From contig CAVSDT010000002.1 of the NCBI GenBank assembly GCA_963726825.1, positions 186,001-250,000 on the forward strand: a stretch of 64,000 bases of DNA, read 5' to 3'. Made by a program: the position numbers and the translations under genes. This stretch comes from DATLGB01 sp963726825 (GTDB lineage: Bacteria > Actinomycetota > Thermoleophilia > Solirubrobacterales > Solirubrobacteraceae). A model generated the notes under the pieces. That model saw only the letters and a list, made by a program, of their open reading frames with translations. It ran no database searches and was not told the DNA's origin. Shown here piece after piece: positions 1-7,653 of this stretch (the first letter of the stretch is position 1; each line of letters opens with the position of its first letter).

Positions 1-747
1 CGCGGGGAAGACGCGGTTGACGACCACCGCATCGGTCAGGTACCCGAACAGGTTCAGGTACGTGAAGGTCCGCATCGTCTCCTTGACCACCATCCGGTCC
101 GGGGTGGTGACGAGCCGCAGCGAGGTGCGCTCGTCGCGCAGGATCTCGTTCATCGCGACGAGGTTGGCGACGAGCGTCTGCACCTCGGCGAAGACGCGCT
201 CGTCGGGGAGGTTGACGTCCAGGAAGGCGCGCGCGAGTGGCCGCGCCGCCGCCAGCAGGGCGGTCTCGCGGCCGAGCACCTTGCCGAGCCACCAGCGGGC
301 GACGTCGGGGAAGGACAGCAGCCGCAGCGTCTCGCCCGTCGGGGCGCAGTCGACGATCACCGCGTCGAACTCCCCCGCGTCCCAGTGGTGCTTGATCTGC
401 AGGAGGCTGAAGAGCTCGTCGCCGCCGGGCGGGACCGTCAGCTCCTCGGCCGCGATCCGGTCCACGCCGCGTTCGACGAGCATCCCGCCGAGCCATCCCT
501 GGACCTGCGCCCAGTTGCGCTCCAGCTCGACCTGCGCCTGCACCTGCTGCGCCCACAGGCCGCCACCGAGGTCGGTCGGCTCGGGGCCGATGTCGGCCTC
601 GAGCGCGTCGGCGAGCGAGTGCGCCGGGTCGGTGGAGAGGACGATGGTCCGGCGCCCCGTGGCCGCCACGCGCCGGGCGGTGGCTGCGGCGACCGACGTC
701 TTGCCGACCCCGCCCTTCCCCGTGTAGAGGATGGTTCTCGGGCTCAG
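1..747 (-). CDS. ArsA/Get3-family ATPase (3' part outside window)
   Basis: The N-terminal 249 codons of an anion-transporting-ATPase-like protein are present; the C-terminus runs off the left edge. A deviant Walker A, KGGVGKT, lies at residues 11-17, the switch I-like DPAHS at 41-44 and the DCAPTGET switch II segment at 133-140, all diagnostic of ArsA/Get3 P-loop ATPases that dimerise on ATP and hand over a client or drive an efflux pump. No arsenic genes are nearby, so the client is unknown. The gene follows the epimerase-like gene on the same strand by 13 nt, suggesting co-transcription. No ATG, GTG or TTG precedes the P-loop in frame; CTG at 747 is the only plausible start. Actinobacteria often carry tandem ArsA-like genes, so a second copy may lie beyond the edge. 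Confidence 0.88.
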   Translation of the reverse strand, partial: MSPRTILYTGKGGVGKTSVAAATARRVAATGRRTIVLSTDPAHSLADALEADIGPEPTDLGGGLWAQQVQAQVELERNWAQVQGWLGGMLVERGVDRIAAEELTVPPGGDELFSLLQIKHHWDAGEFDAVIVDCAPTGETLRLLSFPDVARWWLGKVLGRETALLAAARPLARAFLDVNLPDERVFAEVQTLVANLVAMNEILRDERTSLRLVTTPDRMVVKETMRTFTYLNLFGYLTDAVVVNRVFPA

Positions 748-760
748 GATGCCCCGGAGT

Positions 761-2269
761 CTATGGGCGTCTCTTGCGCGGTGCGAGCACCTCGATGGTG
801 CCTTCGACCGGCTCGGCGGTGTTGCCGGCGAGGTCGGTCGCACTGATCGTGACGTCGTAGCCGCGCGTGCTCCGCGGCGGCGTGACCGACCACGAGCGCG
901 TCCCGTAGCCCTGCACGGTGGATGCGTCGTAGACGAGCCGCCCGCCGCGGCGCAGCTGCACGCGCACCCGGGCGATCTTCGACAGCCGCACCCGCACCCG
1001 CCCGCGTGCGCCCGCGCGCAGCGTGCGCGTGACGAGCGACAGCGTGGGCGCGACGCGGAGCTCGTCGGTGAACGACGCGACCGCGTCGCAGTAGGTCGCC
1101 TCCTTCGTGCGGTCACACAGCGACTGGAGGAACTCGATCAGGACCTTGTGGTAGTTGAGGTCGGACTCGCGCGAGATCGAGCCGCGCGAGTACAGCGACC
1201 AGGCGCCGGTGTCGTAGGTCGGGACCTCGCGGCGCGCGGCCGCCTCGCCCTCGGCGAACAGCCGCGCCGCCACCGGGTCGCCGGACAGCTGGGCGAAGTC
1301 GTAGAGGCCGACGAGCGACTGGATGTAGCCGTTGAGGATGCGCAGCCCGGGCCAGAAGGAGTACTGCGCGTAGTGCCGCCCGCCCGGCGCGGCGACGCGC
1401 ACGCCCTCCGGCGGCCGGGTCCGGAAGATCGCGAGACCGTTGGCCAGCTGCGGGATCAGCTCCGGCCCGCGGCCGGCCTTGACCGCCGCCCGGGCCGTCG
1501 ACTGCAGGCCCGTGCCCTGCGAGAGGCTCGAGGTCCACGGCGGCCTGCCCCCGTCGAAGTCGTAGTAGTACTCCCACGCGGTGCCCCCGGCGCGGGACGC
1601 CTGCAGCGGCAGCAGCTCGTCGAGCAGCGCCGCCATCCGGTCCTGCTCGAGCTTGGAGCGCCAGAGGGCGTTGAGCTTGCCGAAGTTGGCGAGCGGGTGG
1701 AACTGGATCCCCTGGCCCGGCACGGACTGCCACACGAGCTCGGAGCCGGAGAAGGAGATGCGCGCGCCCGCGGCCAGGAGGGAGCCGCTGCCACCCCACC
1801 ACTGCGCGTTGCGCTCCAGCGTCAGGGTCAGCACCGGCACACGGGAGGCGGTCAGCTGGTTGCGGGCGGCGATCGCGGCCACGTCGGCGACGACCCCGCG
1901 CAGCTCGAGCCCGCGGCGGCCGGGGAGCCTGCGACCGAGCCGCCTGGCCCGGCTGTAGGCGTCGCGCGCGGCGAGGAAGCTCGCGCGGTCCAGCGCCCCG
2001 CGGGCGTAGAGGCCCTTGAGGACCGTCGGCGGGGTCTTCGTGCGGGCGCGCGCCGCCGAGGACGCGACCGCAAGGGGGGCCGAACGGTGCTCGCGGTGCG
2101 TGTCCGCAACGCCGACCGTCCGGTCTCGGACCGCCACCCCCGGATCGTCGCGCACGGACAGGCCACCGGGCCCCAGCACTGGGATCTCGGCCGCCGTGGC
2201 GCCCGAGGTCGCGCCCAGCGCCGTCGTAACGGCGATGACCGCGAGGAGCTTGTACCGGGTATCGAACAC
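761..2269 (-). CDS. secreted D-glucuronyl C5-epimerase-like protein
   Basis: A 502-residue exported protein. An N-terminal Sec signal (about residues 1-27, ending near ATAA) is followed by an (alpha/alpha)-barrel region resembling the C-terminal domain of heparan/heparosan glucuronyl C5-epimerases: the stretch with FHPLANFGKLNALW, EYYYDFDGG, SQGTGLQS, LNGYIQSLVGLYDF, VPTYDTGAWSLYSRGS and NYHKVLIEFLQ follows that family in order. The last 90 residues look like an Ig-like beta-sandwich. Known relatives invert C5 of uronic acids in polymers; the substrate here is unknown. GTG 2269 is chosen because TACCAT sits 8 nt upstream on this strand, giving a leaderless mRNA. It shares its promoter region with the divergent lipoprotein gene and probably heads an operon with the ArsA-like gene. 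Confidence 0.78.
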   Translation of the reverse strand: MFDTRYKLLAVIAVTTALGATSGATAAEIPVLGPGGLSVRDDPGVAVRDRTVGVADTHREHRSAPLAVASSAARARTKTPPTVLKGLYARGALDRASFLAARDAYSRARRLGRRLPGRRGLELRGVVADVAAIAARNQLTASRVPVLTLTLERNAQWWGGSGSLLAAGARISFSGSELVWQSVPGQGIQFHPLANFGKLNALWRSKLEQDRMAALLDELLPLQASRAGGTAWEYYYDFDGGRPPWTSSLSQGTGLQSTARAAVKAGRGPELIPQLANGLAIFRTRPPEGVRVAAPGGRHYAQYSFWPGLRILNGYIQSLVGLYDFAQLSGDPVAARLFAEGEAAARREVPTYDTGAWSLYSRGSISRESDLNYHKVLIEFLQSLCDRTKEATYCDAVASFTDELRVAPTLSLVTRTLRAGARGRVRVRLSKIARVRVQLRRGGRLVYDASTVQGYGTRSWSVTPPRSTRGYDVTISATDLAGNTAEPVEGTIEVLAPRKRRP

Positions 2270-2277
2270 GAGGCCCG

Positions 2278-2287
2278 ATGGTACGGT
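2278..2287. promoter_or_regulatory. bidirectional -10 element (ATGGTACGGT)
   Basis: The minus-strand -10 (TACCAT, 2283-2278) and the plus-strand -10 (TACGGT, 2282-2287) share the TA at 2282-2283. The minus box is 8 nt from GTG 2269; the plus box gives a roughly 27-nt leader to GTG 2321. Confidence 0.6.
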
Positions 2288-2320
2288 CGCTCGCCAATCA
2301 TGATCGAGGAGAAGTCCGTC

Positions 2321-3403
2321 GTGCAACGCATCCTGCGTCCATTCCTGTTGTTCGCCGTCCTGGTGGCGGCCATGACCGGCCTCGCCGCCTGTGGTGGTGG
2401 CGACGACGGCGGCGGCGGCGGGAGCGGCAAGGGCTCCTCCGGGGACACCGACGTCGCGACGATCCTCGACCGCGCGTTCGCCGCGGACCAGAAGATCACC
2501 AAGGGCAAGCTCTCGCTGTCCCTCGACGTCCAGGCCGCGGGCCAGGGCAACGTGACGGCCAAGGTCTCCGGCCCGTTCGAGAGCCAGGGCGACACGAAGG
2601 TCCCGAAGGTCGACTTCGACGTCGAGTTCTCCGGTGGCGGCCAGAACATCAAGGCCGGCGCCGAGCACACGGGCACCAAGGCGTTCGTCAACTACAACGG
2701 CCAGGAGTACGTGGTCGACGACGCGACCTACAAGCAGTTCGTCCAGGGCTACGAGCAGGCCGCGGCGCAGAGCAAGAAGCAGAACGGCGGCAAGAACCAG
2801 CTCTCGGACCTGGGCATCAACCCCAAGGACTGGCTGTCTGACCCCAAGAACGCGGGCGAGGGCGAGGTCGAGGGCGAGGAGGTCGTCAAGGTCACCGGCG
2901 CGGTCGACCTCGACAAGATGCTCGCCGACATCAACACGCTGGTGCAGAAGGCCGGCTCGCTCGGCCTCTCCGGCGGGGCCAACGTCCCGCAGAAGCTGAC
3001 GGACGAGCAGATCAAGCAGGTCAAGGACGCCGTCAAGAAGGTCGACGTCGAGATCGACGCCGCCAAGAGCGACTCCTCCCTGCGCCGCATCAAGCTGACC
3101 GTCAACGCGGTCAACCCCGAGAAGAGCAGCGAGACGATCGACGCCACCTTCGACATCACGCTGTCCGACGTCGGCGAGTCCCAGGACTTCCCCGAGCCCA
3201 GCGGCGCGAAGCCGATCACGGAGCTGCTCGGCCAGTTCGGCGGCCTCGGTGGCCTCGGCGGCGCATCCGCCGGCGGAGCGAGCTCCGGCTCGGGTTCGGG
3301 CTCGTCGGCCAGCCAGAAGAAGCTGCAGGAGTACACCGACTGCCTCGAGGCCGCCGGCTCCGACGCGGCCAAGGCGCAGGCCTGCGCGGAGAAGCTCAAG
3401 TAG
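2321..3403 (+). CDS. putative lipoprotein
   Basis: A 360-residue lipoprotein. Residues 1-20 form a basic, hydrophobic signal, and the lipobox LAAC places the lipidated cysteine at position 24, followed by a Gly/Asp/Ser-rich flexible linker. The body (about residues 45-310) is a soluble, lysine- and aspartate-rich domain of probable beta-strand pattern, recalling LprG/LppX-like carriers, although I cannot place it in that family with confidence. A Gly/Ser-rich spacer precedes a C-terminal segment with two cysteines (DCLEAAGS and ACAEKLK), which may form a disulfide. Start: GAGGAG at 2305-2310 lies 10 nt before GTG 2321; the in-frame ATG at 2300 would place the Shine-Dalgarno inside the gene and lengthen the signal. 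Confidence 0.75.
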   Translation: MQRILRPFLLFAVLVAAMTGLAACGGGDDGGGGGSGKGSSGDTDVATILDRAFAADQKITKGKLSLSLDVQAAGQGNVTAKVSGPFESQGDTKVPKVDFDVEFSGGGQNIKAGAEHTGTKAFVNYNGQEYVVDDATYKQFVQGYEQAAAQSKKQNGGKNQLSDLGINPKDWLSDPKNAGEGEVEGEEVVKVTGAVDLDKMLADINTLVQKAGSLGLSGGANVPQKLTDEQIKQVKDAVKKVDVEIDAAKSDSSLRRIKLTVNAVNPEKSSETIDATFDITLSDVGESQDFPEPSGAKPITELLGQFGGLGGLGGASAGGASSGSGSGSSASQKKLQEYTDCLEAAGSDAAKAQACAEKLK

Positions 3404-3432
3404 CGCCCTGAACGGACGCCGCCCGGGAGCCC

Positions 3433-3438
3433 TAGGTT
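3433..3438 (+). promoter_or_regulatory. -10 box TAGGTT of cax (leaderless)
   Basis: TAGGTT ends 7 nt before GTG 3446, so transcription is expected to begin at or next to the start codon; no Shine-Dalgarno is present. Confidence 0.6.
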
Positions 3439-3445
3439 CCCGGGC

Positions 3446-4573
3446 GTGCGTCGCTTCCTGCTCAGCGGCGAGGGGTGGCCCTACCTCCTCGTCCCCTTCA
3501 TCCCGATCGCGATCCTGCTGGACGTGATCGGGGCGGCCCCGACGCTCGTCTTCGGGGCCTCGGCACTGGGCGTCGTCCCCACCGCCGCCCTCATGGGTCG
3601 CGCCACGGAGGAGCTCGCCGCCCGCTCCGGGCCGGGCATCGGCGGCCTGCTGAACGTCACCTTCGGCAACGCGCCGGAGCTCATCATCGCCCTCTTCGCG
3701 CTCCACGCCGGGCTCCAGGAGGTCGTCAAGGCGTCCCTGATCGGCTCGGTGCTGGGCAACATGCTCCTCGTGCTGGGCGCGTCGATGTTCGTCGGCGGCC
3801 TCAAGCACCGCGTGCAGCGCTTCGACCCGACCGCGGCCAGCACCCAGGCGGGGATGCTGCTGCTCGCGTCCGTCGCGCTCGTGCTGCCGGCGATCTTCCA
3901 GCTCATCTCCGGCGGCGGCCTCCCGTCTCCGACCGCCGAGAGCAAGCGCTTCTCCGGTGACCTCGAGACGATGTCGGCGCTCGTCGCGGTCGTGCTGCTG
4001 CTGACCTACGTCGGCGGGCTGATCTTCTCCCTGCGCACGCACAGCGACCTGTTCAACCCCGGGCACGCCGACGAGGACGCCGAGGCGGAGGCCAACGACG
4101 CCGCCCGGAACGCCTGGTCGGTCAAGCGCTCGGTCGTCATGCTCGCCGGCGCCGGCATCGCCGTCGGCGTGATGTCGGAGATCCTCGTCGGCTCGATCGA
4201 GGAGGCCGCGGCGGGCATCGGCCTGTCGCCGTTCTTCGTCGGCCTCGTCGTCGTGGCGATCGTGGGCAACGCCGCCGAGCACTGGGTCGCCGTATCCGTC
4301 GCTGCGCGTGACAAGATGGACCTCGCGGTCTCGATCGCGATCGGCTCGAGCGCGCAGATCGCGCTGTTCGTCGCACCTGTCCTGGTCCTCGTCTCCTTCT
4401 TCATCGGGCCGTTCCCGCTCGCGTTGGTGTTCAACGGCTTCGAGGTGGCCGGTGTCCTGCTCGCGGTGCTCGTCGCGGTCAACGTCACCAACGACGGCGA
4501 GTCGACGTGGTTCGAGGGCCTGCAGCTCCTCGTGGTCTACCTCGTGCTCGCGATCGTGGTGTGGTTCGTGTGA
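3446..4573 (+). CDS. CaCA-family cation/proton exchanger (Cax/ChaA type)
   Basis: A 375-residue inner-membrane protein with about ten hydrophobic segments in two inverted halves. The two signature alpha-repeats are visible: NVTFGNAPELIIALFAL (about residues 70-86) and VAIVGNAAEHWVAV (about 270-283), each with the ion-binding acidic residue after GNA. This is the calcium/cation:proton antiporter family, normally 350-430 residues. The central loop (about 200-220) is acidic (DEDAEAEAND), as in many Cax proteins. Transcription is leaderless from TAGGTT. The gene overlaps the downstream terC-like gene by 4 nt (GTGA), so the two membrane proteins are translated together. Ca2+ is the most likely ion, but K+ or Na+ cannot be excluded. 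Confidence 0.88.
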   Translation: MRRFLLSGEGWPYLLVPFIPIAILLDVIGAAPTLVFGASALGVVPTAALMGRATEELAARSGPGIGGLLNVTFGNAPELIIALFALHAGLQEVVKASLIGSVLGNMLLVLGASMFVGGLKHRVQRFDPTAASTQAGMLLLASVALVLPAIFQLISGGGLPSPTAESKRFSGDLETMSALVAVVLLLTYVGGLIFSLRTHSDLFNPGHADEDAEAEANDAARNAWSVKRSVVMLAGAGIAVGVMSEILVGSIEEAAAGIGLSPFFVGLVVVAIVGNAAEHWVAVSVAARDKMDLAVSIAIGSSAQIALFVAPVLVLVSFFIGPFPLALVFNGFEVAGVLLAVLVAVNVTNDGESTWFEGLQLLVVYLVLAIVVWFV

Positions 4574-5430
4574 GCCCCGTCGACTGGGGCATCCTCGCCG
4601 CAGTCGCGCTCGTGCTCCTCGTCCTGGAGGAGCGCCTCTTCGCCCGCGGCCGGGAGGCGACGTTCCGCGACGGCGTGCGCTGGTCGATCGGCTGGGTCGT
4701 CGTCGCGCTCGTGGCCGGCCTCGTGCTGCTCGTGCTCGACGGCGGCGACGACACCGTCACCTACCTCACCGTCTACGCGATCGAGCGGGCGCTCTCGCTG
4801 GACAACCTGTTCGTCTTCCTCCTGCTGTTCGGGTTCTTCTCGATCGCTGTCGAGGACCGGGGGCGGCTCCTGCTCTACGGCATCCTCGGCGCGCTGGCGT
4901 TGCGCGGCGTGGCGATCGTCGCCGGGGTCGCGCTGCTGAACCGCTTCTCGTTCATCACCTACGTGCTGGCGGCGATCCTGCTGCTGCTCGCCTACCGCGT
5001 CGCCAAGGGCGGGGCGGAGGACGTGGACCCCGACCGGCAGCTCGCGGTCCGCGCCGCGCGCAGGATCGTCCCGCGGGCGTCGAACTTCGTGCTCTGCCTC
5101 GTCGCGTTCATCGCGGCCGACATCGCGTTCGCCGTGGACTCGATCCCGGCGGCGTTCGCCATCACGCGCGAGTCGTTCTTGATCTGGATGGCCAACGTCT
5201 TCGCCCTCGTCGGCATGCGGTCGCTGTTCGTGCTCGTCAAGGGGCTGATGCAGCGCTTCCGCTACTTCGACCAGACGATCGGGGCGGTGCTGGCGGTGGT
5301 GGCGATCAAGCTGCTGCTCGAGAACGTGGTCGAGATCAGCCCGATCCTGTCGCTCCTCTCGGTCCTCGTCGTGCTGCTGGTCGGCGGCGCGGCCTCCGTG
5401 CTCGGCGACCGGCACGCCGACGCCGCCTAA
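4570..5430 (+). CDS. TerC-family integral membrane protein
   Basis: A 286-residue polytopic membrane protein with 7-9 transmembrane segments. The TerC signature motifs ALSLDNLFVFLLLF (about residues 75-90) and FAVDSIPAAFAIT (about 180-192) carry the paired aspartates thought to bind metal. TerC proteins are linked to tellurite resistance and, in other bacteria, to manganese export and metalation of exported enzymes; which role applies here is not shown. GTG 4570 is used because it overlaps the stop of the cation exchanger (GTGA), implying coupled translation and perhaps a shared job in metal or ion homeostasis. It ends tail-to-tail with the following minus-strand gene, overlapping by 4 nt. 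Confidence 0.87.
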   Translation: MSPVDWGILAAVALVLLVLEERLFARGREATFRDGVRWSIGWVVVALVAGLVLLVLDGGDDTVTYLTVYAIERALSLDNLFVFLLLFGFFSIAVEDRGRLLLYGILGALALRGVAIVAGVALLNRFSFITYVLAAILLLLAYRVAKGGAEDVDPDRQLAVRAARRIVPRASNFVLCLVAFIAADIAFAVDSIPAAFAITRESFLIWMANVFALVGMRSLFVLVKGLMQRFRYFDQTIGAVLAVVAIKLLLENVVEISPILSLLSVLVVLLVGGAASVLGDRHADAA

Positions 5431-5894
5431 CCGCCGAGCTCCTGCACCCGGCGGGCCACCTCGGCCTCGACGTCAAGCGGCTCGCGGCCCTTGGCGACGC
5501 GGCGGTTGTTGCGTGCGACGACCATCTCGCGGACCTCCTGGCGCAGGCTGTCGTCGAACACGGGGGCGGTCAGGCGCGCGAGCTCGGTCTCGACGTCGAC
5601 CGTGTCGTGGCCACGCGCCTCGCGACGGGCGTTGCGGGCCTCGAGCATCTGGCGGATGTCGTCGTCGCGCTCGGCCAGGCCGGCGGCGGAGGAGGGCTCA
5701 GGGGCCCCGGAGCCCTTGCCGTCGTCCTCGAACAGCCCGCCCGAGCCGATCTGGCTCCAGGCGTCGGACGTGAAGAAGAACGAGACGATCGCCCCGACGA
5801 TCCCGATCCCCACCACGGCGAACAGCACGTAGGCGAATGCGTCCTGCATCCCGGACAGTGTGTCAAGCACGGAGACCGTGCTGCCGAGTATCAT
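5427..5894 (-). CDS. small membrane protein with a duplicated C-terminal motif
   Basis: A 155-residue protein that I do not recognise as a named family. One hydrophobic segment (about residues 18-42, VLFAVVGIGIVGAIVSFFF) anchors it, followed by an acidic Gly-rich linker. The cytoplasmic tail contains two copies of a roughly 25-residue unit, (I/V)R.M..ARN.RR.A.G....DVE.E.AR, separated by about 40 residues (near 81-106 and 121-148), suggesting a short helical repeat. An in-frame ATG at residue 16 is an alternative start. No good -10 or Shine-Dalgarno is visible before ATG 5894 apart from a GGGGG run touching it. It faces the acyl-CoA dehydrogenase gene head to head, and the 16-bp palindrome at 5907-5922 could affect both. 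Confidence 0.6.
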   Translation of the reverse strand: MILGSTVSVLDTLSGMQDAFAYVLFAVVGIGIVGAIVSFFFTSDAWSQIGSGGLFEDDGKGSGAPEPSSAAGLAERDDDIRQMLEARNARREARGHDTVDVETELARLTAPVFDDSLRQEVREMVVARNNRRVAKGREPLDVEAEVARRVQELGG

Positions 5895-5906
5895 CCCCCA
5901 CAGACG

Positions 5907-5934
5907 TTGACTGACCAGTCAATCGCTTTAGACA
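5907..5934 (+). promoter_or_regulatory. promoter and palindromic operator of acyl-CoA dehydrogenase
   Basis: TTGACT (5907-5912) and TAGACA (5929-5934) form -35 and -10 with a 16-nt spacer. The -35 lies inside a near-perfect 16-bp palindrome (5907-5922; arms TTGACTG and CAGTCAA around AC), a typical position and symmetry for a TetR-type repressor site. AGGAG at 5934-5938 is the Shine-Dalgarno. Confidence 0.6.
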
Positions 5935-5945
5935 GGAGTCAAAGA

Positions 5946-7112
5946 ATGGTCGATTTCACCCTCAGCGACGAGCAGCACGCCCTCCGCGAGATGGCGCACG
6001 ACTTCGCCGCCAAGGAGATGCGCCCCGTCGCCTGGGAGTTCGACAAGGAGGGCACCTGGCCCGCCGAGGTGCTCAAGAAGGCCTGGGAGCTCGGCCTCAT
6101 GAACTCCCACATCCCGGAGGAGTACGGCGGTCCCGGCGCGTCCTACCTGGATGGTGCGCTCATCGAGGAGGAGATCGGCTGGGGCTGCTCGGGCATCGGC
6201 ACCTCCCTCGCCGCCAACGGCCTGGCCCTGGCGCCGCTCGTCCTGGGCGGCTCGGAGGAGCTCAAGCAGAAGGTCCTGCAGCAGTTCAGCGAGGAGCCGA
6301 TCTTCGCCTCCTTCTGCCTGACGGAGCCCGACGCCGGCTCCGACGTCTCCGGCATGCGCACGACGGCGACCCGCAAGGGCGACAAGTACGTCATCAACGG
6401 CTCCAAGTGCTTCATCACCAACGGCCAGTACGCCGACTGGTACACGGTCTACGCCAAGACGGACAAGGACGCGGGTCACCGCGGCATCTCCGCCTTCATG
6501 GTCCCCCGCGACGAGACGGTCACGGTGGACAAGAAGGAGGACAAGATGGGCCAGCGGGCGTCCAACACCGCGACCATCACCTTCAACGAGACCGAGATCC
6601 CCGCCGAGAACCTCATCGGCGAGGAGAACCGCGGCTTCAAGCTCGCGATGCAGACGCTCGATCGCACGCGCCCCGGCGTGGCGGCCATGGCCACCGGCAT
6701 CGCCCGCGCGGCCTTCGAGTTCGCGACGGACTACTCCAAGGAGCGCGTGCAGTTCGGCGTGCCGATCGCGATGCACCAGGGCATCCAGTTCATGATCGCC
6801 GACATGGCGACGAAGGTGCACCTGTCGCGCCTGGCCACCTGGCAGTCGGCCGTCCTGCTCGACCAGGGCCGCCGCAACACGATCGAGTCCTCGCACGCCA
6901 AGCGCTACGCGGCCGACTCGGCGATGGAGGTCACCACGGACGCCGTGCAGGTCTACGGCGGCTACGGCTTCATCAAGGAGTACCCCGTCGAGAAGCTCAT
7001 GCGCGACGCGAAGATCATGCAGCTCTACGAGGGCACGGCCCAGATCCAGCGCCTCGTGATCGCCCGCGAGACGCTGCTGCCGCGCCGCATCGAGGAGCCC
7101 GCGGCCGCCTAG
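5946..7112 (+). CDS. acyl-CoA dehydrogenase
   Basis: A 388-residue FAD enzyme of usual family length that oxidises acyl-CoA thioesters to 2-enoyl-CoA and passes electrons to ETF. The N-terminal helical domain (1-120), a central beta domain with the signature CLTEPDAGSD (about 119-128) and SKCFITNG (about 151-158), and the C-terminal helical domain are all present. The catalytic base is the glutamate of LYEGT (near residue 362), placed as in medium/short-chain acyl-CoA dehydrogenases. VYGGYGFIKEYPVEKLMRDAKI is the usual C-terminal FAD/dimer motif. A leadered promoter with an operator-like palindrome and Shine-Dalgarno AGGAG (7 nt from ATG) drives it. It stands alone; the nearest other beta-oxidation gene is the enoyl-CoA hydratase at 8588. 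Confidence 0.95.
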   Translation: MVDFTLSDEQHALREMAHDFAAKEMRPVAWEFDKEGTWPAEVLKKAWELGLMNSHIPEEYGGPGASYLDGALIEEEIGWGCSGIGTSLAANGLALAPLVLGGSEELKQKVLQQFSEEPIFASFCLTEPDAGSDVSGMRTTATRKGDKYVINGSKCFITNGQYADWYTVYAKTDKDAGHRGISAFMVPRDETVTVDKKEDKMGQRASNTATITFNETEIPAENLIGEENRGFKLAMQTLDRTRPGVAAMATGIARAAFEFATDYSKERVQFGVPIAMHQGIQFMIADMATKVHLSRLATWQSAVLLDQGRRNTIESSHAKRYAADSAMEVTTDAVQVYGGYGFIKEYPVEKLMRDAKIMQLYEGTAQIQRLVIARETLLPRRIEEPAAA

Positions 7113-7117
7113 GTCCC

Positions 7118-7168
7118 GCGCGAGATCGGCATCGGGCCGCCGGGCGCGGCCTGAGACCGATCTCGCGC
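7118..7168. repeat. 12-bp inverted repeat after acyl-CoA dehydrogenase
   Basis: GCGCGAGATCGG (7118-7129) and its exact complement CCGATCTCGCGC (7157-7168) flank a 27-nt loop. It may act as a terminator stem of the upstream gene, though no T-run follows, or as a regulatory site for the PadR gene that begins 26 nt later. Confidence 0.5.
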
Positions 7169-7181
7169 CCGGACGGCCTGC

Positions 7182-7187
7182 GACACT
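7182..7187 (+). promoter_or_regulatory. -10 box GACACT of padR-like gene (leaderless)
   Basis: GACACT ends 7 nt before ATG 7195. It is a GANNNT variant of the window's leaderless -10, found in the same position as the TANNNT boxes. Confidence 0.4.
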
Positions 7188-7194
7188 GGGTCGC

Positions 7195-7653
7195 ATGCCG
7201 TCTCCGCCGCGCCAGGCCGTCGACGCCGTCGCGTCGTCGTCCACCGTCGCCCAGGCGCGTGAGGCCGTCGACCCCAAGACCGCCAGGGGCGGCCCGGGCT
7301 CGCAGGACCCGCTGATCGGGGACCTGCGCAAGGGCGGTCTGCTGCCGCTGTTGGTGCTGCATCTCGCCGCGCGCGAACCCTCCTACGGCAACCAGCTGAT
7401 CGACCGCATCGGCACGCTCACCCACGGGGCGCTGACGGTCAACCCGAACACCATGTACCCCCTCCTGCGCCAGCTCGAGAGCCGCGGGCTCGTGGAAGGG
7501 GAGTGGGCCGAGCCCGACCGGCGCTCGCGCCGCTACTACCGCACCACCGCCGACGGCCGTGCCGAGCGCGACCGTCTGGCGGCGGAGGTCGGCCCGCGCC
7601 TGCGCCGCATCTCGGCCTCGATCGAGTCGATCCGCTCGGAGCTGGGGGCCTAG
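7195..7653 (+). CDS. PadR-family transcriptional regulator
   Basis: A 152-residue winged-helix regulator. After a disordered 40-residue N-terminus, the PadR domain spans about residues 46-125: LLVLHLAAREPSYGNQLIDRI (helices 1-2), TVNPNTMYPLLRQLESRGLV (recognition helix) and the wing with RRSRRYYRTTADG. PadR proteins usually repress their own or a neighbouring gene in response to small aromatic or drug-like ligands. It abuts the SRPBCC gene, whose ATG follows the TAG stop with no gap, so the pair is an operon; PadR/SRPBCC pairs are a recurring arrangement in which the SRPBCC protein may bind the ligand. This functional link is inference. Confidence 0.88.
   Translation: MPSPPRQAVDAVASSSTVAQAREAVDPKTARGGPGSQDPLIGDLRKGGLLPLLVLHLAAREPSYGNQLIDRIGTLTHGALTVNPNTMYPLLRQLESRGLVEGEWAEPDRRSRRYYRTTADGRAERDRLAAEVGPRLRRISASIESIRSELGA

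Noticed and set aside
2300..2320. ATG 2300 as start of the lipoprotein
   Set aside because: GAGGAG at 2305-2310 is correctly spaced for GTG 2321, which also gives a normal-length lipoprotein signal.
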